Shown here: piece by piece, positions 28,501 to 40,500 of the stretch
Layout: each line of letters opens with the position of its first letter
Numbering within the stretch: the stretch's first letter is position 1
Assembly: GCF_040024445.1 (NCBI RefSeq)
Contig: NZ_CP157276.1
Span: 5,411,812-5,475,811 of the forward strand
Direction: 5' to 3'
DNA: 64,000 nucleotides
DNA from: Prescottella soli
GTDB taxonomy: Bacteria; Actinomycetota; Actinomycetes; Mycobacteriales; Mycobacteriaceae
Position numbers and translations under genes: made by a program
The notes under the pieces: model-generated
What the model saw: the letters and a program-made list of their open reading frames with translations, nothing else
The model's database searches: none
Told to the model about the DNA's origin: nothing

Positions 28501-31500
28501 GCTCGACCACCTGCCGTTGACCGTCAACGGCAAGGTCGACCGAAAGGCGCTGCCGCAGCCGGACTTCGGGACGTCCACGCGACCGGGGCGGGCGCCCGCC
28601 GGTCCGGTCGAGGAGACGCTCGCGGGCCTGTTCGCGCAGGTTCTCGGCGCGCCGGCGGTGACGGCGGAGGACTCGTTCTTCGCCCTCGGCGGCGACTCGA
28701 TCATGGCGATCCAGCTGGTGTCCCGGGCCCGGGAAGCGGGATTGTCGCTGACACCGCACGACGTGTTCGAGCGCCTGTCCGTGTCCGGTCTGGCGGCGGT
28801 GGCCACCGAGGTCGAGGCGCCCGGCGCGGAGCTCGAGGAACTGCCCGGCGGCGGCGTCGGCACGGTTGCGCCGACACCGATCGTGCGGTGGCTCGTCGAA
28901 CGGGGCGGCGCCTGGTCGCGGCTCGCGCAGTCGGTCTGCGTCGTGGTGCCGGCCGGGATCGAGTCGGCCCACCTCCTCGGGGCCGTTCAGGCCGTCCTCG
29001 ACCACCACGACATGCTCCGGGCCCGATTCCTGCCGGACAGCGGAGGATTCGACGTACCTCCGGAGGGATCGATCGTGGCGGCCGACGTGCTCGACCGGAT
29101 CGAGCCGGGCGGCGAGGTCGGTCTGACGGCAGCCCTCGTCGCGGCCCGCGACGACGCCGCGGACCGCCTCGACCCGGCGTCCGGGCGCATGGTGCAGGCC
29201 GTGTGGTTCGACCGCGGCGCGGACCGCCCGGGCCGGCTCCTGCTGGTCATTCACCACCTGGTGGTCGACGGGGTGTCGTGGCGGATCCTGTTGCCGGACC
29301 TGGCGGCGGCATCGCGGCAGTCGCGGGCCGGGACCGCGCCGCACCTGCCCGCGGTGGGCACGTCGATGCGGACGTGGGCGCACACGCTCGCCGAGTGGGC
29401 CCGCCGCGACGCGCCGGACCGCGCCGCGGAGATCCGCTACTGGCGCGGCGTGCTCGCGGAGGCCGACCCGCTGCTCGGCCGCCGCGCGCTCGATCCGACC
29501 GTCGATCTCGCCGCGACGGTCGCGACCGTGGTCGCCGACCTTCCCGAGGGTGTCAGCGAGGCGATGTCCACGACCGTGCCGGAGACGGTGCACGGCGGCG
29601 TCGACGACGCGGTGCTCGCCGGGCTGGCGATGGGGCTGGCGCGCTGGCGGCGGCGCCGCGGCACCGCGACCTCGTCCTGCCTCTGCACGCTCGAGGGCCA
29701 CGGCCGCGAGGAACAGCTGATACCCGGTGCAGACCTGTCGCGCACGATCGGCTGGTTCACCACCACTCATCCTGTCCGGCTCGACCTGGCCGGCGTCGAC
29801 CTCGACGCCGCGTTCGCCGGCGGCCCCGCCGCCGAAGAGGCACTCAAACTGGTCAAGGAACAGCTTCGGGAGGCGCCCGACCACGGAATCGGTTACGGCG
29901 CACTGCGGTACCTCGCAGACGCCGACGCGATCGGTCACCTCGATCACAGACCCGCACCGCAGATCAGCGTCAACTACCTCGGCCGGACGGCCGTCGCCGC
30001 GGACGGCGACCGGGGGGACTGGCTGCCGGTCGCCGAGCTCGGCGACCTGGGGGCGACGGTCGACCCGACCCTGCCCGCGGCCGCCGTACTGGACATCAAC
30101 CTGATCACCGTCGACGCCGAGTCGGGGCCGACGCTGCGCGCGACGTTCGCGTATCCCACGGGCATCCTCGACGCGCGGGACGTCGAGGATCTCGCGGAGC
30201 TGTGGCGGTCGGCGTGCCGGGCGCTCGCGACCGCGGCGGCGCGGCCCGGCGCGGGCGGTCTGACGCCCTCGGATCTGCCGTTGGTAGCGCTGGACCAGGA
30301 AGCCGTCGAACACGTCGAGGCCGCGTGCCCGGGGCTGTCCGACGTCTGGCCGGTGTCGCCGCTGCAGGCGGGACTGCTGTTCCAGACCGAGCTGGCCGGC
30401 GACGCCGACGACCCGTACCTGGTCCAACTCGTGCTCGACCTGCGTGGTCGTGTCGACGGCGATCACATGCGACGTTCGGTCCAGACGCTGCTGGATCGGC
30501 ACGAGATCCTGCGGGTCGCGTTCACGACCGGCCCGGACGGTGATCCGTTGCAGCTGGTTCCGGGCCGGGTCGAACTTCCCTGGGCGGTAGCGGATCTGCG
30601 TGATCCGGCCGAGGCGGACCGCGTGCTGGAGCAGGACCGTGCACGCCGTTTCGACATGGCGACGCCGCCGCTGCTGCGGGCCCTCCTGATCCGGACGGCG
30701 GAGGACGCGTATCGCCTCGTGCTCACCTACCACCACATTCTTCTCGACGGTTGGTCGGTCCCGCTGATGGTGCGTGAACTGCTCGCGCTCTACGCGGCCG
30801 CGGACCCGCACGAGGTGCCGGTGTCGGCATCGTTCGCGAACTACCTGTCCTGGCTCGGCACGATCGACCGGGCGGGATCCACCGCACGCTGGGTGGAAGC
30901 GCTGGCCGGTGTCGACGAGCCGACCCTGCTCGGACCGCCGGGACACGGTCGCCCGCTGCCGACCGTGCCGCGCGCCGAACGTCTGCTGCTCACCGAGGCC
31001 GAGACCGCACGACTCGACGGTGTCGCGCGCGACCGCGGCGTCACGATGAGCACCATCGTGCGCGTGGCGTGGGCAATCGTGTTGGGGGCGTGGACCAGAC
31101 GCGACGACGTGGTGTTCGGTGCGATCGTGTCGGGGCGCCCACCGCAGATCGACGGCATCGAGGACATGGTGGGGCTGTTCATCAATACCGTCCCCATCCG
31201 GGTCACCCTGCACCCCGCCGAGACCCTCGGGGAGCTGCTGGACCGCTGCCACGCCGACCAGGCGGCGCTGCTCGACCACGAACACGTCGGCCTCGCCGAC
31301 ATCGAACGTGCGACCGGCGCCGCCGCCCTGTTCGACACCATCACGGTCTTCGAGTCGTACCCGGTCGACCGCGGCGGGCTCACCTCGGACACCGACATCG
31401 CCGGCATGCGGGTCGTGGACGTGGCGGTCCACGACGCGACGCACTACCCGCTGGCGCTCGGGGCCTCGGTGGACGGCGGCCTCGAGATCCGGATCGACTA

Positions 31501-34500
31501 CGCGCCCGCGTTGTTCGACGAGAGCGACATCGACGCCGTCGCCGACCGTCTCGAACGCGTGCTGCAGGCCATCGCGTCCGATCCGGACCGGACGCTGGCG
31601 CGACTCCGGTTGCTGTCGGACGCCGACTACTCGCGGCTCGCCCCGGTGCACGGCCGACCCGGACGACGCCACCGCACGCTGCCCGGCATCCTGGCCGATG
31701 CGGCCCGGATCGACCCGGACGCGCCGGCGGTGACGTGCGGCCCGGCAACCCTCACCTACCGGGACCTCGACACCCGCTCTACGCGGTTGGCGCGGCGGCT
31801 CATCGACGACGGGGTGGGCCCCGAGAGCGTCGTCGCACTGGGCCTGACCCGCTCGCTGGACTTCGTCGAGGCCGTCTGGGCGGTCACCAAGACCGGGGCG
31901 GCGTTCGTGCCCGTCGATCCGACGTATCCGCGGGAGCGGATCGAGCACATGTCGAGCGATGCGGGCGCCCGGGTGGGGCTGACGGTGCGGCAGTGGCGAG
32001 ACGGGTTGTCCGACAGCGTGTCCTGGCGCGAGCTCGACTCCGACGAGTACCGCGCCGAACTGGCCAGCCTGTCGGCGCGGCCGATCACCGACACGGATCG
32101 CACGGCGCCGCTGCGGATCGACAATCCCGCCTACCTGATCTACACGTCGGGGTCGACGGGGATACCGAAGGGTGTCGTCCTCACCCACCGCGGTCTTGCG
32201 AACCTCGTTGCGGCGGAACGTGAGAGCCTGGCCGTCACCTCCGAGGCGAGGGTCTCCCAGTTCACCTCGCCGAGCTTCGACGCGTCGGTGTTCGAACTGC
32301 TCATGGCGTTCGGGTCCGGCGCCCACCTGGTGATCGCTCCGCCCGACATCTACGGCGGCGAGGACCTGGCGCGCCAGCTTGCCACCAAGCGGGAGACGCA
32401 CGCCTTCTTCACCCCCAGCGTCCTGGGATCGATGCGGCCCGACGGCCTCGACGACCTGCGGTCGCTGGCCGTGGCGGGTGAACCGTGCCCGCCGGAGCTG
32501 GTGGCGCGGTGGGCCGGCGGACGCAGCATGTTCAACGCGTACGGGCCCACCGAGGGCATGATCATGTCCAACATCGCCGGACCGCTGCTGCCCGACGACC
32601 CGGTCACCATCGGCGGGCCCACCCTCGGCTTCGTGGAACTCGTGCTCGACGCACGCCTGCAACCGGTGCCGATCGGGATGCCGGGCGAGCTGTACCTCGG
32701 CGGACCCGCCATCGCACGCGGCTACCACCGCCGTCCGGGACTGACCGCCGAACGGTTCGTCGCGAGTCCGTTCGTCGCGGCGACCGATCACCCCACCCGC
32801 GAGGACGAGGGCACGCTGCCCGGCGACCGGCTCTACCGGACCGGTGACATCGTGCGGTGGCGCGACGACCTCACACTCGAGTACCTGGGCCGCAGCGACC
32901 TCCAGGTGAAGGTGCGCGGGTTCCGAATCGAGCTGGGCGAGATCGACGCGGTGTTGGCGGACCACCCGGGTGTGGAGTTCGCGGCCACACTCGGCCGGAC
33001 CGCGCCGTCGGGGGAGACCGTGCTCGTCTCGTACGTCCGCCCCGGTGACGACCCGGCCGTCGAGCCCGACGAACTGCTCCGCCACCTCGCCGACCGCCTT
33101 CCGGCGCACATGGTTCCGGCGTTGATCGTGCCGATCGGCGAGGTGCCCCTGACGCCGTCGGGCAAGCTCGATCAGAAGGCGCTGCCGGCGCCCGACTTCC
33201 CGGTCGGCGGCGACGCGGCCGATGCCATCGCATTCACGCCGATCGAGGGGATCGTCGCCGAACACCTGTGTGCCGTGCTGGGCATCGACCGGATCGGGCC
33301 GGACGACAGCTTCTTCGACCTCGGCGGCAACTCGCTCATGGCCACCCGGGTCACGCGGCGACTCGACGCCGCCCTCGACACCGACATCGACGTGCGCGCC
33401 ATCTTCGAGGCCCCCACCGTCCGCGGGCTCGCCGCGCGGGTGCTGCAGCGCGGCCCCGGCGGCGCGCACCGCCCGGTGCTGCGGGCGTACGACCGGCCCG
33501 AATCGTTGCCGCTCTCGTCGGCGCAGCTGAGGATGTGGTCGATCAATCAGCTCGACACCGCGTCGCCCGCCTACAACATCGTCATGGCGGTACGCCTGCG
33601 CGGCGACCTCGACGAGCGGGCACTGATCGCCGCGGTCGGCGACGTCGTCGTCCGGCACTCGACGCTGCGCACGATGTACCCGGTGGTCGACGGCACCCCC
33701 ACCCAGCTGATCGTCGATCCCGAGGACATTGCACGCGCCGAGTCGCTGTCGGTGGTGGCCGCGGATCTGCCGGGTCACCTGCTGCGGCTGGCGGAGACGG
33801 GCTTCGACGTGAGCCGCGAGGTGCCGCTGCGGGCACAGCTGCTGCGGCTGGCCGGCTCCGAGCACGTCCTGGCCGTCGTCGCGCATCACATCACCGCCGA
33901 CGGGTTCTCGATGCAGACGCTCGCTCGGGACGTCATGCGCGCGTACGAATCCCGGCGTCGAGGCCGTGCACCGGAATGGGCGCCGCCGGCGGTGCAGTAC
34001 GTCGACTTCACGCTGTGGCAGCGCGAGCTGCTCGGCGACCCCGAGGATCCGGAATCGCTGTACCGCAGGCAGCTGGACTACTGGCGTGACGCCCTCGCCG
34101 GCATTCCCGACGTCGTCCCGCTGCCGACGGATCGGCCGCGTCCGCCCCGGCAGTCCTTCCGCGGTGCCGCCGTGGGATTCGACATCGACGCCGCGACCCA
34201 CGCGCGGCTCACCGACCTGGCCCGACACGGCAACGCCACGATGTTCATGCTCGCGCACACCGCGCTGGCGGTGCTCGTCGCCAGGCTGTCGAGTTCCGGC
34301 GACATCGTGATCGGGACACCGGTGTCGGGGCGCGGCGAGGCCGGGCTGGACGACGTGGTCGGCATGTTCGTCGGCACCCTCGCACTCCGGACCCCGGTCG
34401 ATCCGGGCGCGGGGTTCGCGGACCTGCTGACGGTGGTCCGCGAGGCGGATCTCGCCGCGTTCGCCCGCACCGATCTACCGTTCGAGCGGCTCGTCGACGA

Positions 34501-37500
34501 ACTCGCACCCGCCCGGTCGACGTCGTACGCACCGCTGTTCCAGGTGCTCGTCGAGTACCGCACCGACATGTCCGGATACCTGCAGCTCCCCGGGCTCGAG
34601 GTCGAGCCGCTCGACTACGAGCTCCCCGTCTCGAAGTTCGATCTGCAGCTGAGTGTGTCGGAGTCCTTCACGCCGGACGGAGATCCCGGCGGAATGCACT
34701 TCGATCTCACCTACGCCACCGACCTGTGGGACGAGCCGACGGTCGACGGATTCGCAGAACGGTTGCGCCGGATCCTGGATGCCGCCGCCGCGGACCCGCA
34801 CGCCCCGGTGGGAGAGATCGGTCTGCTCACCGATGCCGATCGCGCCGCGCTCGAGGCCGGGGACACTGATGCGGGCGCCGCGTCGGAGGCGACGCTCGCG
34901 GACATGTTCGGTCGCGCCGTCGCGGCGTATCCCGACGAGGTCGCGGTCGTCCACGGGACGACGAGGCTGACGTATGCCGAGCTGGCGGCCCGGTCGAGTC
35001 GGCTCGCGCGGGCCCTCGCCGTCCGCGGCGCCGGGCCCGATTCCGTGGTGGCCCTGGCGCTCCCGCGGTCCACCGACATGATCGTCGCGGTCGTCGCCGC
35101 GACTCTCGCCGGCGCCGCGTATCTCCCCGTCGACCTCGGCTCGCCGGGGGAGCGCATCGCGCTGGTGCTCGACGAGGCCTCGCCGGCCTGCGTGCTCACC
35201 ACCACGGCCGCCGTCGATGCACTCGGCGCACCCACGGCCCCGGTCGTTCTCCTCGACGATGCGGGGTTCCGCCGCGAGCTGGAGGCGTCGTCTCCGGACC
35301 TGCCGACCGACGCGGATCGCGTGGCGCCCCTGCACCCGGACGACACCGCGTACGTCATCTACACCTCGGGCTCCACCGGACGGCCGAAGGGCGTGCAGGT
35401 CTCGCACCGCAGTGTGGTCTCGCTGCTGGTGAACGCACACACCGTGTTCGACCTCCGTCCCACCGACATATGGACGATCTTCCACTCCTTCGCCTTCGAC
35501 GTCTCGGTCTGGGAGGTGTGGGGACCGCTCTCCGACGGTGCCGCGACGGTGATCGTCGATCCGGAGGTTGCGCGATCTCCCGACGACTTCGTCGACCTGC
35601 TGCACCGCGAAGCCGTCACGGTGCTCAATCAGACGCCCGCGTCGTTCTACCAGTTGGTCGGCTCGGACCACGGGACGGAGCTCCCGCTGCGCTACGTGTT
35701 CGTCGGCGGTGAGGAACTCGCGCTCGAGCAGGTCGCCCGCTGGTACGACCGCCGATCGCCGGACGCGGCTCGGGTCGTCGAGATGTACGGCGTCACCGAG
35801 GCCACCGTGATCGACAGCTGCGCCCCGCTGTTCCGCGACACTCTCACCGACACGTTCGCCGGCGGGATCGGCCGGCCCCTGCCCGGGGTCCACCTACACG
35901 TCCTCGACGCGCGCCTGCACGCCGTCCCGGTCGGCGTCGTCGGCGACGTCTACCTGTCCGGTGCGGAGGTCGCCCGCGGATACCTCGGCCGGGCGGGACT
36001 GACGGCGTCCCGGTTCGTCGCCGAGGTCGGCGGGACCGGCCGACGGATGTACCGCACCGGGGACATCGGCCGTCGCGACCCGGACGGACGACTGGAATTG
36101 CTGGGCCGCAGCGACTTCCAGGTCCAGGTCCGTGGGTTCCGGGTGGAACTCGGGGAGATCGAATCCGCGCTGCTCCGGTGCGACGGGATCGAGCAGGCCG
36201 TCGTCGTGTCGCACCGCGGTGACCGCGGCGCGGACGAACGGCTGATCGGCTACGCGGTCCCGGCCGACGGGCGCGTCCTCGACCCACTCCGCATCCGCGA
36301 CGACGTCGACCGGGTGCTGCCGTCGTACATGGTGCCCGCAGCCGTCGTGATTCTCGACGAACTGCCGGTGACAGTGAACGGCAAGGTGGACCGCAAGGCG
36401 CTGCCTGAACCGGATTTCGCGGTGTTCGCGGGACGCGGCCGACAGCCGGCCGGTGCGGTCGAGGAGCAGCTCGCCGGGCTGTTCGCCGGGGTCCTGGGCG
36501 TGCCCGCGGTCGCGGCGGACGAATCGTTCTTCGCCCTCGGTGGAGACTCGATCATGGTGATCCAGTTGGTGTCGCGGGCGCGCGACGCCGGGATCGTCTT
36601 CGCGCCGCAGGACGTGTTCGAGCAGCCGACGGTCGAGCGACTCGCCACGGTGGCCGACGCCGCGGAATCGGGCCGTGCGCGTGTGCTCGACGAGATCGCG
36701 GGTGGCGGAATCGGACCCGTCGAGCCGACCCCGATCGTCCGCTGGCTGGCCGGTCGCCCCGGGGCGTGGGATCGCTTCTCGCAGTCGGTCACCGTGACGG
36801 TTCCCGCGGGGATGTCCGGTGCGCAGTTGATCGCCGCGTTGCAGGCGGTGCTCGATCGGCACGACATGCTGCGGGCCGTGCGGGTCGGCTCGGGTTCGGG
36901 CATGCACCTGGTGGTGCCGGAGCCGGGCACTGTCGATGCGTCCTCGCGCTTGCGTCGCGTCGACTGCTCCCACGTCGGAGACGAGGCCGACGTCGACGCG
37001 GTGGCGGCGTGGGAGCGGGCGGCGTCGGTGGGGCGGCTGGACCCCGGGGCCGGAGTGATCGTCCAGGTGGCGTGGTGCGACGCCGGTCCGGAGCGCGCCG
37101 GACGGCTCGCGGTGGCGATCCATCACCTCGCGATCGACGGCGTGTCGTGGCGGATCCTGCTCGCCGACCTCGTATCCGCGTGCGAGGGAGCACGGGGCGG
37201 GGAGATGCCGGAACTTCCACGCGTCGGTACGTCGATGCGGACGTGGGCGCACGGACTTCGTGCGGCCGCGCACGATCCGGACACCCTGGCCGAATTGCCT
37301 TGGTGGACGGACACCTTGGTACCCGCCGATCCCGTGCTCGGGGCGCGGCCCTTCGATCCCGACATCGACGTCATTGCCGACCAGGTGGCGGTTCGTATCC
37401 CGGTCGACGTCACGCAGGGACTCCTGGCGCGTCTGCCCGCGGCGTTCCGGGCGACCCCCGCCGACGTGGTCCTGTGTGCGACGGCGATGGCGGCGGCACG

Positions 37501-40500
37501 CTGGGACCGTTGGGGTCAGGGGCGCCCGAGCATCGTGGTGTCCGTGGAGGGACACGGCCGCGAGGAGCAGATCCTTCCCGGCGCCGATCTGTCCCGCACC
37601 GTCGGCTGGTTCACCACCGCGTATCCGGTCCGCGTCGACCTCACCGGCATCGATGTCGACGATGCGTACACCGCCGGGCGGGCCGCCGGTCGGGCACTCG
37701 ACGCGGTCAAGGAACAGTGGCGAGCGGTGCCGCGGAACGGCATCGGGTACGGACTGCTGCGCCACCTCGAGCCCGACACCGCCCGCACGCTCGACGCGTT
37801 CGAGGACCCGCAGGTCGCGGTCAACTATCTCGGTCGGCTGTCGGGGGATCGTGCCGCGGGCTGGGCCGTGGGTTCCGGCGGGCCGGACGCGTTCGTCGAG
37901 CGCGAGAGCCAGGGGCCGGTGCCGTGCCCGCTCGCGATCGACGCGTACGTGGAGGATCAGGCGGACGGCCCGAGCCTGTGCGCCGCGATCCGGTACGTGC
38001 CCGACATCCTCGACGACGATGCGGTCGCGGAGTTCACGGCGCTGTGGCAGCGCGCGGTACACGCCCTCGCCGAACACGTCGCGTCCCCCGGCAGCGGCGG
38101 GCTGACGCCGTCGGACCTGACCTGGGGCACCGTGACCCAGTCGGAGATCGAACGTTGGGAGAGAACACATCCCGGTGTGGTCGACGTGTGGCCGCTCACA
38201 CCCCTCCAGGAGGGGCTGCTGTTCCATGCGCTGCTCGCGCAGCAGGACGTCGATGCCTACCACGTGCAGTTGGTCGTCGACCTCGAGGGAGAGGTGGACG
38301 AGAGGCGGTTGGCGGACGCGGCGCAGGCGCTGATGGATCGGCACGAGAGCCTGCGGACCGTCTTCGATCACCGGGACGACGGCACGATCGTCCAGTTGTC
38401 CCTCGAGCACGTTCCCGTCGACTGGTCCACCCTCACTGCGACCGATGACCAGGCCGAGGAACTGATCGCGCGCGACCGCGAGATCCACTTCGACATGCGC
38501 CAGACCCCGCTGATCCGTTTCCTGCTCATCGATCTCGGCGGCAGTCGCCGCCGACTGGTCATCACGAACCATCACGTCGTCCTCGACGGATGGTCGATGC
38601 CGCTGCTCGTCGCCGACCTCTTCGACCTCTATCTCGCCGGTGGTCGGCCGCTCGACCGCGCGCCGGCCTCGTACCGGGACTACCTCGAGTGGTTCACCTC
38701 GCGGGACACCGTAGCCGCCGAGCGTGCCTGGACGTCGGCGCTGTCCGGACTGTCGGGCCCGACGCTGGTGGCGCCGCACGCCGCCGGACGGCAGCTGTCG
38801 GCCACGGCGAGCGAGCCGGTGCCCATGGACGATTCCACGGCGGATGCGCTGGGGCGCACCGCCGAGACCGCCGGCGTCACGCTCAACACCGTGCTGCAGG
38901 CGGCATGGGGAATTCTGCTGGGCCAGATGACGGCCGGTACCGACGTCGTGTTCGGCACCACGATCGCCGGTCGTGCTCCCGCCGTCCGCGGCATCGAATC
39001 GATGGTGGGGCTGTTCATCAACACGGTCCCGGTCCGGGTGCGTCTCGACCCGCGGGAGACCGTCGCCGGCCTGCTGGGCCGGTTGCAGTCCGAGCGGGCC
39101 GCGTTGATGCAGCACGAGTACCTGGGTCTCACCGCGATACAGCAGGCGGCCGGCTTCGGTGGGCTCTTCGACACAGCGATGGTCTTCGAGTCGTACCCGA
39201 TGGACATGCAGGCCCTCGCCCGCCTCGCCGAGCGGACCGGATTGCGGGCCACGGCCCTCACCGGGCATGATTCGACCCACTACCCGTTGTCGCTCAAGGC
39301 ATTCGAGGACGCCAGCCTGCATCTGGTGCTGCGGTACTCGCCCGATGCGATCGATCAGTCCGTCGTGGCGGACATCGCCCGGCGACTGGCCCGGATCGTC
39401 GAGAGCATCGCGCATCGTCCCACCACACCCGTCGGCCGCATCGACGTCGTGGGCGAGCGGGGGCGCGCGGAACTGATCGAGATCGCGACGTCCGATCCGG
39501 GACCCGTGCGCACGTGGGCCGAGATCCTCGCGTCGGGGGCGGCGCTCGATCCGGACGCGACCGCGCTGCGGTGGCGCGGCACGGACACGACCTACCGCGA
39601 ACTCGACGAACGGTCGACCCGCCTGGCGCGCGAACTGATCGCGTGGGGTGTCGGTCCGGAGGACTTCGTCCCGGTCGCGATACCGCGTTCGGCGGACTCG
39701 GTCACCGCCACGTGGGCGGTCGTGAAGAGCGGCGCCGCCCCTGTGCCCATCAACCCCAAACTGCCCTCCGGCCGCATCGCGTATATGCTCGACGACTGCG
39801 CCGCCGCGGTCGGGCTGACCGCGACCGCCGACCACGGTCTGCCGGGGGCAGTCGACTGGCTGGCGCTCGACGGGATCGACCTCGACCGCCGGTCGCCGCG
39901 CCCGATCCGGGACAGCGAACGTACCCACCCTCTCCGCGCGACCGACCCGGCCTACCTGATCTACACCTCCGGGTCCACGGGAGCGCCCAAGGGGGTCATC
40001 GTGACCCACGCCGGGCTGCCCCACCTTGCGGCCGCGCAGATCGAGCACCAGGGCGTGACGCCTGAATCGCGTGTGCTGCATGTGTGTTCGCCGAGCTTCG
40101 ACGTGTCGATCCTCGAACTCGTGCTGGCGTTCGGGGCGGGCGCGACGCTGGTGGTGGCGCCTCCCGACGTCTACGCCGGTACGGAACTCGAACAGTTCGC
40201 CCGGGACGAACGCGTCACCCACCTGCTCGTCACCCCCGCGGTGTGCGGCACCCTCGACCCGAGGTCGCTGCCCGACGTCGAGGTCGCCGAGATCGGCGGT
40301 GAACTGTTCGGAGCGGAGTTGGTGGACGAATGGGCGCACCGCACGCGTCTGCTCAACGCGTACGGGCCGACCGAGTGCACGGTGTGCGTGACCACCAGCG
40401 GCGCACTCGAATCCGGTGCACCGATCACGATGGGTGGGCCGGTCGCCCGGTCCGGCGTCGGCGTCGTCGTGCTCGACTGCTGGCTGCGTCCGGTGGCCGA

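Noticed and set aside
25385..34258. A 2957-codon open frame on the reverse strand opposite NRPS1
   Set aside because: It is composed largely of Arg, Gly, His and Asp in the pattern produced by the complement of high-GC codons, has no domains, and lies opposite clear C-A-T-E modules.
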